Below are positions 1 through 6,512 of a stretch of DNA of 9,744 nucleotides, one piece after another (the first letter of the stretch is position 1; every line of letters begins with the position of its first letter). A program made the position numbers and the translations under genes. The notes below the pieces were generated by a model that saw only the letters and a program-made list of their open reading frames with translations, was not told the origin of the DNA and searched no databases. Source of the stretch: Bacteroidales bacterium (GTDB lineage Bacteria > Bacteroidota > Bacteroidia > Bacteroidales > P3); NCBI GenBank assembly GCA_017647065.1, contig JAGCLI010000018.1:1-9744 (forward strand), read 5' to 3'.

Positions 1-2541
1 AAATTACGATACTTATACATTTTTTTAATAATAATAGCATCATTTTTGCTATTAAAGCCCCATTGTACCATGTCTCAAAACGACACTATTTCAAGGAAAA
101 AATCTACTTTACAAGCAAGAGTTGATTATCAATCAAAAGACTCTATTACATTTATTCTTGACACAAAAGATGTCTATATATATAATGAAGCAAAGGTAGA
201 TTATGAAAAAATGAAACTGCAAAGTGGGTTTATGACAGTAAACTTTGACACAAAACTCCTCCTTGCTGAAGGCATAAAAGATAGTTTGGAAAAACAAAAT
301 CTTCAATATCCAATTTTCAAAGAAGGCAATCAACAATATAACTCAAAACAATTAAAATATAACTTTGATACCAAACAAGGAGTAATCAGCAACGTATTCA
401 CAAAAGAAAGCGATGGTTATCTTCATGGTGAAAAAGTGAAGAAAGTTGACGATGAAACAATGTTTATTTCCTCTGGAATATTCACCACTTGCGATAATCC
501 CGATCACCCTCACTTTGGAATTAACTTTTCAAAAGCAAAACTAATAACCGATGACAAAATAGTAACAGGTCCAGCATGGTTTTCCATTATGGAAATTCCC
601 CTTCCAGTAGGACTTCCCTTTGCATACTTTCCTTTTACCGAATCAAAACAATCAGGATTTCTTATGCCCTCATACGGATATGCAGCAAATCGTGGATATT
701 ATTTAAGAAACATTGGTTGGTACTTTGCAATCAACGATTATATGGACCTTGCTCTTCAAGGTGACATTTACACCAATCTTTCATACGCACTAAACATCAC
801 CTCATCATACGTAAAACGTTACAAATACTCAGGTTCTATTGAATTTCGTTACGAAGACAACCACACAGGACTAAGAAACACCCCAAGTTTCAGTTCCTCT
901 AACGCATTTAAATTTCGTTGGTCTCACCGACAAGACAGCAAAGCACACCCTCATCGTAGCTTTTCTGCAAACGTAAACTTAGTAAGTAGTAAATTCAATC
1001 AATACACAACAAACCTTTCAGACTATTTCAACAATACAACCACCTCTTCCATTGCCTTTTCCACAAAATTAGGTTCTTATTGGAATCTAACAGCAAACTT
1101 AGGCGAAAGTTACAATGTAAACACAGGAGCAATATCACTTGATTTACCCTCTGTAAGCGTTTCAACTACACAAATCTATCCATTTCGCAAAAAGAAAAAA
1201 CAAGGAAAAAACAAATGGTATGAAGATATCTCACTCTCATATAGAGTAAATATGATAAACAAAATAGATACTTACGACACCTTACTAACTTCGCCCGATA
1301 TATTCAAATCCTTTCGCAACGGAATCATACATTCCCTACCAATACAAAGTAATGTCAAAATATTCAAACATCTCACTTGGACAAACAGCATAGACTACAC
1401 AGAACGTTGGTACTCAAACAGCATATCAAAAACCTATAATCCTGCAACAGACCTTATAGACAAAGACACAATTTACGGATTCATTGCCAACAGAAATGCA
1501 AACTTCAAAAGCAGTCTTAATACACGCCTTTACGGAATGTTCATTTTCAAAAAAGGATTCATAAAAGCAATACGCCATGTTATCAATCCTAACATTTCCT
1601 TTACCTATACGCCCGACTTTTCTGACCCTTCATTAGGATTCTATGACTTTTACACCGACAAAGAAGGCAAGAGAGTATATTATTCACGAACAGAAAATGG
1701 AATATACGGTTCTCCCGCACAAGGAGCCTCAGGAATACTTAACTTCTCTATTGGCAATAACTTAGAAATGAAAGTAAAAAACACAAAAGACACCATAACA
1801 GGCGAAAGAAAAATCATCTTACTTGAAAACTTCACTATAGCCTCAGGTTACGACCTTGCAAAAGATAGTTTGAATTGGCAACCATTAAGACTCACCGCAA
1901 GAACAACCCTATTAAACCGACTACAACTCAACTATTCTGCCTCTTACACACCATACGTTTTAGACTCTTTAGGAAGATTAACAAACGAATTATTATTTGA
2001 CAAAGAAAAAGTCTTATTTAAAAGACAAAACTCACAATGGACACTAAACCTTAGTTGGCAAATAAATCCTAAAAAATCACAAAATCAACACTCAAATCAA
2101 CCTTCACAAGCCGATTATTCACCAACCGAACTTATGTATAGTCCATTTGCCAATCCAAATGAGATATTACCCGACTATGTGGATTTCTCAATTCCTTGGA
2201 ACCTAAGTTTAGGATTAAGTTACTCTCATTTAAGTTCCTATATCGTAAGCATAGCAGGTTATCAAACCAATCAATCTGCCACTTTCACAGCAAGAGGAGA
2301 CGTAAACCTCACATCAAAATGGAAAATAGGATTTTCATCAGGTTACGACTTCATAAACAAAGATTTCACCTACACCTCAATAGACTTTTATCGCGACCTG
2401 CACTGTTGGGAAATGAGAATGAATTGGGTTCCTTTTGGTCCACGTCAAGGTTGGAACTTTTCCATTTCAGTAAAAGCACCAATGCTTCAAGATTTGAAGT
2501 ATGAAAAACGTAACGATTTCAGAAATAGAATGGCATATTAA
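1..2541 (+). CDS. lptD: LPS-assembly outer-membrane protein LptD, 5' end outside window
   Basis: LptD is the outer-membrane barrel that inserts lipopolysaccharide into the outer leaflet, fed by the periplasmic Lpt bridge. The frame is open from base 1, and its first 22 codons encode a hydrophobic, signal-peptide-like stretch (KLRYLYIFLIIIASFLLL, then KPHC). The true start therefore lies just left of the window; the TTG at 46 and the ATG at 70 fall inside or after the signal. About 846 residues are visible, close to the full family length. The N-terminal part (about bases 130-470) looks like the OstA/LptA beta-jellyroll. The conserved block CDNPDHPHFG (490-519) and the following GPAWFSIMEIPLPVGLPFAY segment mark the start of the barrel, with a glycine-rich SGFLMPSYGY motif near 652-681. 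The rest is alternating aromatic beta-strand sequence ending at ...FRNRMAY, with stop TAA at 2539-2541. The next gene starts 24 bases later. Family assignment is secure; the identity of the first residue is not. Confidence 0.9.
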   Translation, partial: KLRYLYIFLIIIASFLLLKPHCTMSQNDTISRKKSTLQARVDYQSKDSITFILDTKDVYIYNEAKVDYEKMKLQSGFMTVNFDTKLLLAEGIKDSLEKQNLQYPIFKEGNQQYNSKQLKYNFDTKQGVISNVFTKESDGYLHGEKVKKVDDETMFISSGIFTTCDNPDHPHFGINFSKAKLITDDKIVTGPAWFSIMEIPLPVGLPFAYFPFTESKQSGFLMPSYGYAANRGYYLRNIGWYFAINDYMDLALQGDIYTNLSYALNITSSYVKRYKYSGSIEFRYEDNHTGLRNTPSFSSSNAFKFRWSHRQDSKAHPHRSFSANVNLVSSKFNQYTTNLSDYFNNTTTSSIAFSTKLGSYWNLTANLGESYNVNTGAISLDLPSVSVSTTQIYPFRKKKKQGKNKWYEDISLSYRVNMINKIDTYDTLLTSPDIFKSFRNGIIHSLPIQSNVKIFKHLTWTNSIDYTERWYSNSISKTYNPATDLIDKDTIYGFIANRNANFKSSLNTRLYGMFIFKKGFIKAIRHVINPNISFTYTPDFSDPSLGFYDFYTDKEGKRVYYSRTENGIYGSPAQGASGILNFSIGNNLEMKVKNTKDTITGERKIILLENFTIASGYDLAKDSLNWQPLRLTARTTLLNRLQLNYSASYTPYVLDSLGRLTNELLFDKEKVLFKRQNSQWTLNLSWQINPKKSQNQHSNQPSQADYSPTELMYSPFANPNEILPDYVDFSIPWNLSLGLSYSHLSSYIVSIAGYQTNQSATFTARGDVNLTSKWKIGFSSGYDFINKDFTYTSIDFYRDLHCWEMRMNWVPFGPRQGWNFSISVKAPMLQDLKYEKRNDFRNRMAY

Positions 2542-2565
2542 CAAATTACATAAAAACAAATCATT

Positions 2566-3951
2566 ATGATAAAAAAATACCTTTTCATCTTGTTGGCAAT
2601 TGTATGTTTTGCATCTTGTCAAACATCAAATAAAATAATTAAAACAAAAGTTCCTTCTCGTCCAAAAGGACAAACACACGTTATTGGATTAACTACACCA
2701 AAATTAGACACAGTAAGAATAGGAATTATCGGTTTAGGAATGAGAGGAATCAGTGCAGTAGAACGCTTTATTCATATTCCCGGAGTAGAAATCAAAGCCC
2801 TTTGCGACATAAGAGGTGAATTATGTCAAAGAGCCGAACAAACCCTATTAAAAGCAGGCAAAACAAAACCTACAAGCTATTACGGAGACGAGCAACTTTG
2901 GAAAAAAGTCTGTGAGAGAGAAGATATTGATTTAATATATGTAGTAACCGATTGGGAAAATCATGCAAACATTGGAGTTTACGCAATGCAACAAGGTAAA
3001 CACGTAGCAATAGAAGTCCCTGCTGCAATGACCTTAGAAGAAATATGGGATTTAATCAACACAAGCGAACAAACACGTAAACACTGCATACAATTAGAAA
3101 ACTGTGTATATGATTTCTTTGAAATGACCACGCTAAATATGGCACAACAAGGACTTTTCGGAGAAATACTTCACGTAGAAGGCTCCTACATTCACTACTT
3201 AGAAGAATTTTGGCCATACTATTATAACAATTGGAGACTAAATTACAATAACGAACACCGAGGCGATGTCTATCCAACACACGGAATAGGACCAGCATGT
3301 CAACTTCTCAACATTCATCGTGGGGATAGAATGAAGACCTTAGTATCTATGGATACCAAATCAGTAAACGGCAAAAAATTCGCAGAAAAATACGGAGTAA
3401 AAAACAAAGAAATAGAATTTCAAAACGGTGATCACACACTCTCACTCATACAAACCGAAAACGGAAAGACACTTCACATTCAACATAACGTAATGACCCC
3501 ACGACCATACAGCAGAATGTATCAACTAACCGGCACCGAAGGTTTTGCAAACAAATATCCAATTGAACAATATTGTTTTCAACCAGAGAATATTGATGCA
3601 AACATCATTCCTAATCACGAAGACCTAAACGTACATCGTGCAGTCAGTGATGAAATAAAGGCAAAGCTAATGCAAACCTACAAACACCCTATCCACATTG
3701 AGCTTGAAACAAAAGCAAAACAAGTTGGTGGACACGGAGGTATGGATTTTATTATGGATTGGCGACTAATCTATTGCTTGCAAAATGGATTGCCATTAGA
3801 TATGGACGTTTATGACCTTGCAGAATGGTGTTCTATAATAGAACTCTCACGTCTATCAATCGAAAACGGCAATATGCCCGTAGAAGTCCCTGATTTCACA
3901 AGAGGATATTGGAACTTACAAAAAGGATATAAACACGCCTTTGTAAAATAA
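2566..3951 (+). CDS. GH109-type Gfo/Idh/MocA lipoprotein, probable alpha-N-acetylgalactosaminidase
   Basis: This 461-residue protein belongs to the Gfo/Idh/MocA fold and most resembles glycoside hydrolase family 109, whose known members cleave alpha-linked N-acetylgalactosamine using bound NAD through an oxidation-elimination mechanism. Residues 1-18 are a Sec lipoprotein signal with lipobox FASC (Cys18). The Rossmann dinucleotide motif GLGMRG is at 56-61, the EVPAA segment (counterpart of the family EKP motif) at 150-154, ENCVYDF at 178-184, YPTHGIGP with the presumed active-site Tyr/His at 236-243, and HGGMDF at 390-395. Length is normal for GH109. It starts 24 bases after lptD with no terminator between, so cotranscription is likely, and it ends just before a strong terminator. 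No twin-arginine motif is seen, although some NAD-bearing family members use Tat export. Substrate specificity is inferred; another Gfo/Idh/MocA sugar activity is possible. Confidence 0.85.
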   Translation: MIKKYLFILLAIVCFASCQTSNKIIKTKVPSRPKGQTHVIGLTTPKLDTVRIGIIGLGMRGISAVERFIHIPGVEIKALCDIRGELCQRAEQTLLKAGKTKPTSYYGDEQLWKKVCEREDIDLIYVVTDWENHANIGVYAMQQGKHVAIEVPAAMTLEEIWDLINTSEQTRKHCIQLENCVYDFFEMTTLNMAQQGLFGEILHVEGSYIHYLEEFWPYYYNNWRLNYNNEHRGDVYPTHGIGPACQLLNIHRGDRMKTLVSMDTKSVNGKKFAEKYGVKNKEIEFQNGDHTLSLIQTENGKTLHIQHNVMTPRPYSRMYQLTGTEGFANKYPIEQYCFQPENIDANIIPNHEDLNVHRAVSDEIKAKLMQTYKHPIHIELETKAKQVGGHGGMDFIMDWRLIYCLQNGLPLDMDVYDLAEWCSIIELSRLSIENGNMPVEVPDFTRGYWNLQKGYKHAFVK

Positions 3952-3953
3952 AT

Positions 3954-3990
3954 AAAAAAAGAGGAATGATTTTTTTCATTCCTCTTTTTT
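3954..3990. terminator. Bidirectional intrinsic terminator
   Basis: A perfect 9-bp stem, GAGGAATGA (3961-3969) with TCATTCCTC (3976-3984), encloses a six-T loop. It is preceded by seven As (3954-3960) and followed by six Ts (3985-3990), so it can act on both strands. It lies three bases after the stop of the GH109-type gene and directly before the end of the convergent barrel gene at 3992, which fits a shared terminator. Confidence 0.9.
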
Positions 3991-3991
3991 G

Positions 3992-4486
3992 TTAAAACAT
4001 AATTGCTATTCCACATCTTAATCGATGCTTATTGTTTCCTTGTTCAAAACCCCAAGCATTGTGTTGATATTCATAACCTATTCTTATTGAAAATCTCTTT
4101 ATTTCCAATCCTACAGCAGGATTAACAAAAACTCTTACACCTTCAACTTCCTCACTATTTACATGAGCATATCCTCCTGCTCTTATACCAACAAACGGAC
4201 TTACAACGCTATTACAAAAACTATATTTCAAGTCTGCAAAAAGCGGAAGCAATACTCTCGGGTTAGAATCATACTCTGGCAAAAATTCTGCACTAAAACC
4301 AGAGCCTCCTCCTAAGTATAATCCATTTCCAAAGCTATATCCGTGAGAAGTAAGAAAAGACCAAGTATCTTTTATTCCACAAGATAGTTCTACATCTCCT
4401 CTATAGGATTGTTTATAATGAATATTTTTATTTTCTTCTTCGTTTGAAGCAAAAACATTCATCGAAGCCAAGGCAAATCTGCCCAA
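3992..4486 (-). CDS. Small outer-membrane beta-barrel protein with defective or non-ATG start
   Basis: The 164-residue reading frame shows the alternating polar/hydrophobic pattern and aromatic strand ends of a small (about 8-strand) Bacteroidota outer-membrane barrel. Segments such as YRGDVELSCG, TSHGYSFGNGLYLGGGSGF, PFVGIRAGGY and RIGYEYQHNAW support this, and it ends in Phe (RCGIAIMF), the usual barrel C-terminus. The 5' end is odd. The open frame begins after a TAA at 4501-4499, its only early starts are TTG (4486) and ATG (4462), and neither gives a normal signal peptide, although FALASMNVFA resembles the end of one. An ATG at 4491-4489 lies in another frame and would join with a one-base indel. 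No -7 box was found upstream. It may use TTG, carry a frameshift, or be a decaying gene. Function is unknown beyond the fold. Confidence 0.6.
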   Translation of the reverse strand: MGRFALASMNVFASNEEENKNIHYKQSYRGDVELSCGIKDTWSFLTSHGYSFGNGLYLGGGSGFSAEFLPEYDSNPRVLLPLFADLKYSFCNSVVSPFVGIRAGGYAHVNSEEVEGVRVFVNPAVGLEIKRFSIRIGYEYQHNAWGFEQGNNKHRLRCGIAIMF

Positions 4487-4527
4487 TTCATTGGTTTTTT
4501 AGAACAATTTACCTTGCTTTTTTACTA

Positions 4528-4535
4528 TAATTTTG
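4528..4535 (+). promoter_or_regulatory. Probable Bacteroidota -7 box for the three-gene operon
   Basis: TAATTTTG matches the Bacteroidota -7 consensus TAnnTTTG exactly and is followed by CAACG. A start of transcription near 4541 would leave a leader of about 33 bases before the ATG at 4574. No TTTG sits 19-21 bases upstream, so the -33 element is poor; a TTG at 4514-4516 is too close. The -7 match also rules out the in-frame TTG at 4514 as a start codon, because it lies upstream of the box. Confidence 0.5.
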
Positions 4536-4573
4536 CAACGTCAAAGAAAATAAGAACAAAAAACAAAGTATTT

Positions 4574-4780
4574 ATGAGTAATTTAAAGTTAAAATCTACA
4601 AAGGTAGAAAAAAAGGTTACCGATACCTATAAAGCAATTGAAAACGGAGTTGTAAAAACTTATCAATCTATTGAAAATGCAGTAGTAGGTACTTATCAAA
4701 AAATAGAAGATGCTTTCGTTGATAAATTTCTTGAAGAAGATGAAGAAAGCATAGAAGAAAATGACAATAAACAAAATTAA
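4574..4780 (+). CDS. Small protein with three 11-residue amphipathic repeats and acidic tail
   Basis: This 68-residue protein has no signal peptide and no recognised catalytic motif. After a Lys-rich N-terminus (residues 1-17) come three tandem 11-residue units: TYKAIENGVVK (18-28), TYQSIENAVVG (29-39) and TYQKIEDAFVD (40-50). Tyr, Ile, Glu and Val recur at fixed places. A period of 11 residues per three helical turns predicts a long amphipathic helix, as in synucleins, apolipoproteins and LEA proteins. The C-terminus (54-64) is strongly acidic (EEDEESIEEND). The ATG at 4574 is chosen because an upstream in-frame TTG lies before the promoter box. The next gene follows after 6 bases. Membrane-surface or partner binding is a reasonable guess; no function is known to me. 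Confidence 0.8.
   Translation: MSNLKLKSTKVEKKVTDTYKAIENGVVKTYQSIENAVVGTYQKIEDAFVDKFLEEDEESIEENDNKQN
4625..4723 (+). repeat. Three in-frame 33-bp units encoding 11-residue repeats
   Basis: The units are 4625-4657, 4658-4690 and 4691-4723. Each begins AC(C/T)TAT and encodes TY followed by a xxIE(N/D) core. Protein similarity is clearer than DNA similarity because synonymous positions have diverged, so the duplications look old and kept by selection on the protein rather than recent slippage. Confidence 0.75.
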
Positions 4781-4786
4781 GAAGAG

Positions 4787-5077
4787 ATGAAAAAGTTTTT
4801 AAAAATTGTGAGTATTGCAGCACTTATGAGTGCTATGACAAACAATGTTTTTGCACAAGAGCAAACAAAAAAAGATGAAGATAAGCCTGGTTTTTTCAAA
4901 CAAGCGTTTATCGATATGAAAGAGAGTGCTAAAAGACAGCGAGAAATTGATAAAGCGAATTTTAAAGCTCAAAAATTAGAAACAAAAGCCTTTTATCAAG
5001 AACAAATGCAAAAGGCAAAAGCTCGTCAAGAAGCAGCAAAAGAAAGAATAGAAAAAGCGAAAAGCAAAAAGAAATAA
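4787..5077 (+). CDS. Exported Lys-rich alpha-helical small protein
   Basis: The 96-residue product begins with a good Sec signal peptide: MKKFLKIV, a hydrophobic core, and a likely cleavage after NVFA at residue 23. The mature part of about 73 residues lacks Cys and is almost entirely charged helix. It has roughly 22 Lys/Arg against 13 Asp/Glu, runs of the type AKARQEAAKERIEKAKSKKK, and a short aromatic start GFFKQAFIDM (35-44). No membrane segment follows the signal, so it should be periplasmic or released. It starts 6 bases after the repeat protein, preceded by GAAGAG, and its TAA stop overlaps the next ATG (TAATG at 5075-5079). The charge pattern suggests binding to an acidic partner such as LPS, nucleic acid or the acidic neighbour, but this is only inference. 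Confidence 0.75.
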   Translation: MKKFLKIVSIAALMSAMTNNVFAQEQTKKDEDKPGFFKQAFIDMKESAKRQREIDKANFKAQKLETKAFYQEQMQKAKARQEAAKERIEKAKSKKK

Positions 5078-5484
5078 TGATTAGAAAAACTGTTGTTTTT
5101 GAAGAAAATATTCATCACACTTGTTTGACATTTGGATTGAAACGTAGTTTTGAGAAAATGCCTTTTCTTAATCGTAAAACATTAAATATTAAAGGCAGCA
5201 ATCGCTTAATTGACAACATAGTTTCTTTGCCTCCTATGATACGAAAGATTGAAAAATCGCTTGACAAAAGAAAAAATCGCAATATTGTTGAGGTCTTTTA
5301 TTTCAAAAACAAACTTAGTGTTGAGTTTAACGAAGAGTTTTGCAATCAAGATGAAATCTCTGCTTTTTTAAACACTCTTATAAATGATTATTTGAGCTTT
5401 CGCCACCCTTATATGCAAGTAGATATATCAGAAAACAAGGTTTGCGAATCACTTAGCGGACACATTGTTGCTCAAATAGATTAA
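5077..5484 (+). CDS. Hypothetical protein, third gene of small-gene operon
   Basis: This 135-residue protein is not recognised. It has no signal peptide or membrane segment and reads as a small mixed alpha/beta cytoplasmic domain. There is a basic first half (SFEKMPFLNRK, IRKIEKSLDKRKNRN), a likely strand-turn-strand IVEVFYFKNKLSVEF (70-84), and an acidic helix DEISAFLNTLINDYLSFRH (92-110). Three Cys (16, 89, 123) do not form a clear metal site. Its ATG uses the last A of the previous gene's TAA, a one-base overlap that implies translational coupling and therefore a real gene. It ends two bases before a hairpin terminator. Whether it works with the two upstream small proteins is inferred from the operon layout only. 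Confidence 0.7.
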   Translation: MIRKTVVFEENIHHTCLTFGLKRSFEKMPFLNRKTLNIKGSNRLIDNIVSLPPMIRKIEKSLDKRKNRNIVEVFYFKNKLSVEFNEEFCNQDEISAFLNTLINDYLSFRHPYMQVDISENKVCESLSGHIVAQID

Positions 5485-5486
5485 AT

Positions 5487-5534
5487 CAATATCGTCAATC
5501 TTTCTAATCTTTTAATGATTGACGATATTGTTTT
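5487..5534. terminator. 14-bp hairpin terminator between convergent genes
   Basis: CAATATCGTCAATC (5487-5500) and GATTGACGATATTG (5517-5530) form a perfect 14-bp stem with a 16-base loop. The stem is followed by TTTT on the + strand, so it ends the small-gene operon. The right arm lies within the last codons of the convergent AraC-family gene. On the minus strand the hairpin is followed by ATTTAATC, a weaker U tract, so it may also terminate that gene. Confidence 0.8.
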
Positions 5535-6325
5535 GGACTTATGCCCTCAACTCTTTTGAAATACTTTCCAAAAACCGATTGAGAAGGGAAAAATAATTCA
5601 TCGCTTATTTGTTGCACCGTCATAGAGGTAGAAGATAAGCAACTTTTTGCATATAAAACAACATATCTTTCAATCCATTGCAAAGCGGTTAAGCCTGTTT
5701 CTTGTTTAAGTAAAGAAGATAAATATTTATTTGATACACATAATTTATCGGCATAATAACCTATTTCTCTTTTTTCTTTGTAATTTTCCGACACAAGCGT
5801 AATAAATCTCTCGCACAATTCTTGTTGATAAGTCATTACTACTGTTTGCTTGCTTTGAGAATTTGAATTATGAATATAATATCCTAATCCATAGTAATGA
5901 GCCGAAAATAAACATTTTATAATCTCTCTTCTATACGGATTATCCTTTTGCTTGATTACATTTTTTATCTGATTAAAGCAAGAAACATAAACTTCCAACA
6001 CCTCTTGTGAAATATGGTGAAAATGATTTGTTTGAATAAATAATCTTTCTTGTAAACTAACCGGTAGGTTAAACGAATCGGTAAACTCCTTACTCATTAT
6101 CATTGTTAAAGTCTTAAACTCCTCGTCATATTCCAACGATTCTAAGACTTGTCCCGGTAATAAAATAGCCATTGCAGGTGCTTGCAAAGAATATGCCTTT
6201 AAATCAACAAGACAAGACATTCTTCCCGATAGCACAACTATTTGAATAACCTTATCTATCTTTAGAGGAAAACGCAAATTCTTTAAATAATGTGCATCTT
6301 CTATCAATTCTATTTCTCTAAGCAT
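5504..6325 (-). CDS. AraC-family transcriptional regulator
   Basis: A 273-residue DNA-binding regulator. The C-terminal AraC/XylS domain has two helix-turn-helix units: the first about residues 188-211 (IGYYADKLCVSNKYLSSLLK...), the second about 236-268, with the family signature SVFGKYFKRVEGISPKQYR. The N-terminal 150 residues look like a divergent cupin-like effector domain (for example APAMAILLPGQVLESL), with no ligand evident. The ATG at 6325-6323 is preferred over an in-frame TTG at 6343 because that TTG is inside the -7 box of a consensus promoter. The 3' end shares a hairpin with the convergent operon. The promoter lies in an inverted repeat, which suggests self-regulation. Targets are unknown; adjacent candidates are the Na/Pi transporter gene upstream and the convergent small-gene operon. 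Confidence 0.9.
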   Translation of the reverse strand: MLREIELIEDAHYLKNLRFPLKIDKVIQIVVLSGRMSCLVDLKAYSLQAPAMAILLPGQVLESLEYDEEFKTLTMIMSKEFTDSFNLPVSLQERLFIQTNHFHHISQEVLEVYVSCFNQIKNVIKQKDNPYRREIIKCLFSAHYYGLGYYIHNSNSQSKQTVVMTYQQELCERFITLVSENYKEKREIGYYADKLCVSNKYLSSLLKQETGLTALQWIERYVVLYAKSCLSSTSMTVQQISDELFFPSQSVFGKYFKRVEGISPKQYRQSLKD

Positions 6326-6333
6326 AAGAATAG

Positions 6334-6374
6334 TTTTGTGCAAAAATATAAAAACTAAGAATTATTGCACAAAA
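6334..6374. promoter_or_regulatory. Inverted-repeat operator overlapping the AraC-gene promoter
   Basis: TTTTGTGCAA (6334-6343) and TTGCACAAAA (6365-6374) are a perfect 10-bp inverted repeat with a 21-base spacer. One arm covers the -33 TTTG and the other covers the end of the -7 box. A related direct copy, TTGCGAAAAA, lies at 6387-6396, 22 bases from the second arm. Binding here would block or reposition RNA polymerase; the binding protein is not known. Confidence 0.5.
6341..6373 (-). promoter_or_regulatory. Consensus Bacteroidota promoter of the AraC-family gene
   Basis: On the minus strand, TTTG (6373-6370), 21 bases, then TATTTTTG (6348-6341) match the TTTG-N19-21-TAnnTTTG consensus. Transcription would start about 6334-6336, giving a very short leader of about 10 bases before the ATG at 6325. 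Confidence 0.75.
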
Positions 6375-6401
6375 AAAGTTCTCTTTTTGCGAAAAAAATA
6401 A

Positions 6402-6504
6402 CAAAGAAAAAGAATATCTGACCAAGTCTTTGTTTTTAAAAAATAATTCTTTGCTTTTTTCAAAAAAAACAAAGAATTATTTTATTAAATCAAAGAATTA
6501 TTTT
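6402..6504. repeat. Phased CAAAGA half-site array between transporter and araC-type gene
   Basis: The hexamer CAAAGA occurs at 6402, 6470 and 6491 on the + strand and as TCTTTG at 6427 and 6448. Successive starts from 6427 are 21, 22 and 21 bases apart. The longer form CAAAGAATTATTTT is exact at 6470-6483 and 6491-6504, and its perfect complement is at 6440-6453. The 6440-6453/6470-6483 pair can also fold into a 14-bp hairpin just after the end of the Na/Pi gene, so a weak AT-rich terminator for that gene is an alternative reading. Confidence 0.5.
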
Positions 6505-6512
6505 TTGTTTTC

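Noticed and set aside
46..48. TTG as start codon of the lptD gene
   Set aside because: The frame is open to base 1 and the preceding codons are a signal-peptide-like hydrophobic stretch, so the gene begins outside the window.
3056..3298. Minus-strand reading frame of 80 codons inside the GH109-type gene
   Set aside because: It is wholly antisense to conserved active-site codons of a clear family member.
4514..4516. TTG start adding 20 residues to the 11-mer repeat protein
   Set aside because: It lies upstream of the TAATTTTG box, and the added residues look like translated leader; ATG at 4574 is better.
6341..6343. TTG start adding six residues to the AraC-family protein
   Set aside because: The codon lies inside the -7 box of a consensus promoter, upstream of the expected transcript start; ATG at 6325 is better.
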